Shown: positions 60,535-64,000 of the stretch, piece after piece
How the letters are laid out: each line of letters opens with the position of its first letter
How positions within the stretch are numbered: position 1 is the stretch's first letter
DNA from: Sphingomonadaceae bacterium
Lineage (GTDB): Bacteria > Pseudomonadota > Alphaproteobacteria > Sphingomonadales > Sphingomonadaceae
Assembly: GCA_947472735.1 (NCBI GenBank)
Contig: CANJBY010000004.1
Location: forward strand, 24,311-88,310
Length of the DNA stretch: 64,000 nucleotides
Direction of reading: 5' to 3'
The notes under the pieces: generated by a model
The model's database searches: none
What the model was told of the DNA's origin: nothing
The model's input: only the letters and a program-made list of their open reading frames with translations
Made by a program: the position numbers and the translations under genes

Positions 60535-60721
60535 TCAAGCGCTGAATTGGTATGCATTCCAGCGATCTGCCGTCCCCGGGTAACCGGGGGTGGCATTCGC
60601 AGTTGCAAAAATACATTCCTGTCGTCATGGGGACCGTTCGCGTAACTTTCGCTGCTTTTTGCGGCAGGGTGAGTCGCGCTTCATTGCCGGTTTGAGTGGC
60701 GCTGAACCGGCCGACGTCAGG

Positions 60722-64000
<3,279 letters not shown>

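Overview
The window looks like an alphaproteobacterial chromosome segment, most likely Sphingomonadales judging by protein families and gene order. Host blocks are: a catabolic/transport cluster (ester cyclase-like, TonB-dependent receptor, MFS, asparaginase; 0-6.2 kb); envelope, two-component, pyrimidine, ParA/SPOR, Der, MurA, GalU, LeuS-LptE-HolA, thiolase/MaoC and exosortase-A-type glycan genes; and the 5' part of gltB (24-64 kb). Between about 6.2 and 23.4 kb is an accessory region. It holds an IS3-family element abutting an IS5-family remnant, then a strongly degraded prophage: a tail-fibre S74 tail fused to a ParB-like N-terminus, a tRNA(CAT), an early/replication module and a CI-like S24 repressor. 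A serine recombinase/DUF2924 cassette follows, then a small cargo locus (unknown 351-aa protein, a ~200-nt multi-hairpin intergenic region, an ASCH-domain protein, an XRE regulator) ending near tRNA-Ser. A second, smaller mobile-element scar lies at 39.4-40.8 kb between tRNA-Thr and tRNA-Leu. The best candidate for an undescribed system is the 20.9-23.4 kb cargo locus with its structured intergenic RNA. Other strong points are helically phased TTCCGC repeats beside the phage primase-helicase, a perfect 31-bp dyad in the second scar, and a homopolymer frameshift in an exosortase-associated glycosyltransferase. All calls come from reading sequence and translations; no database search was run.
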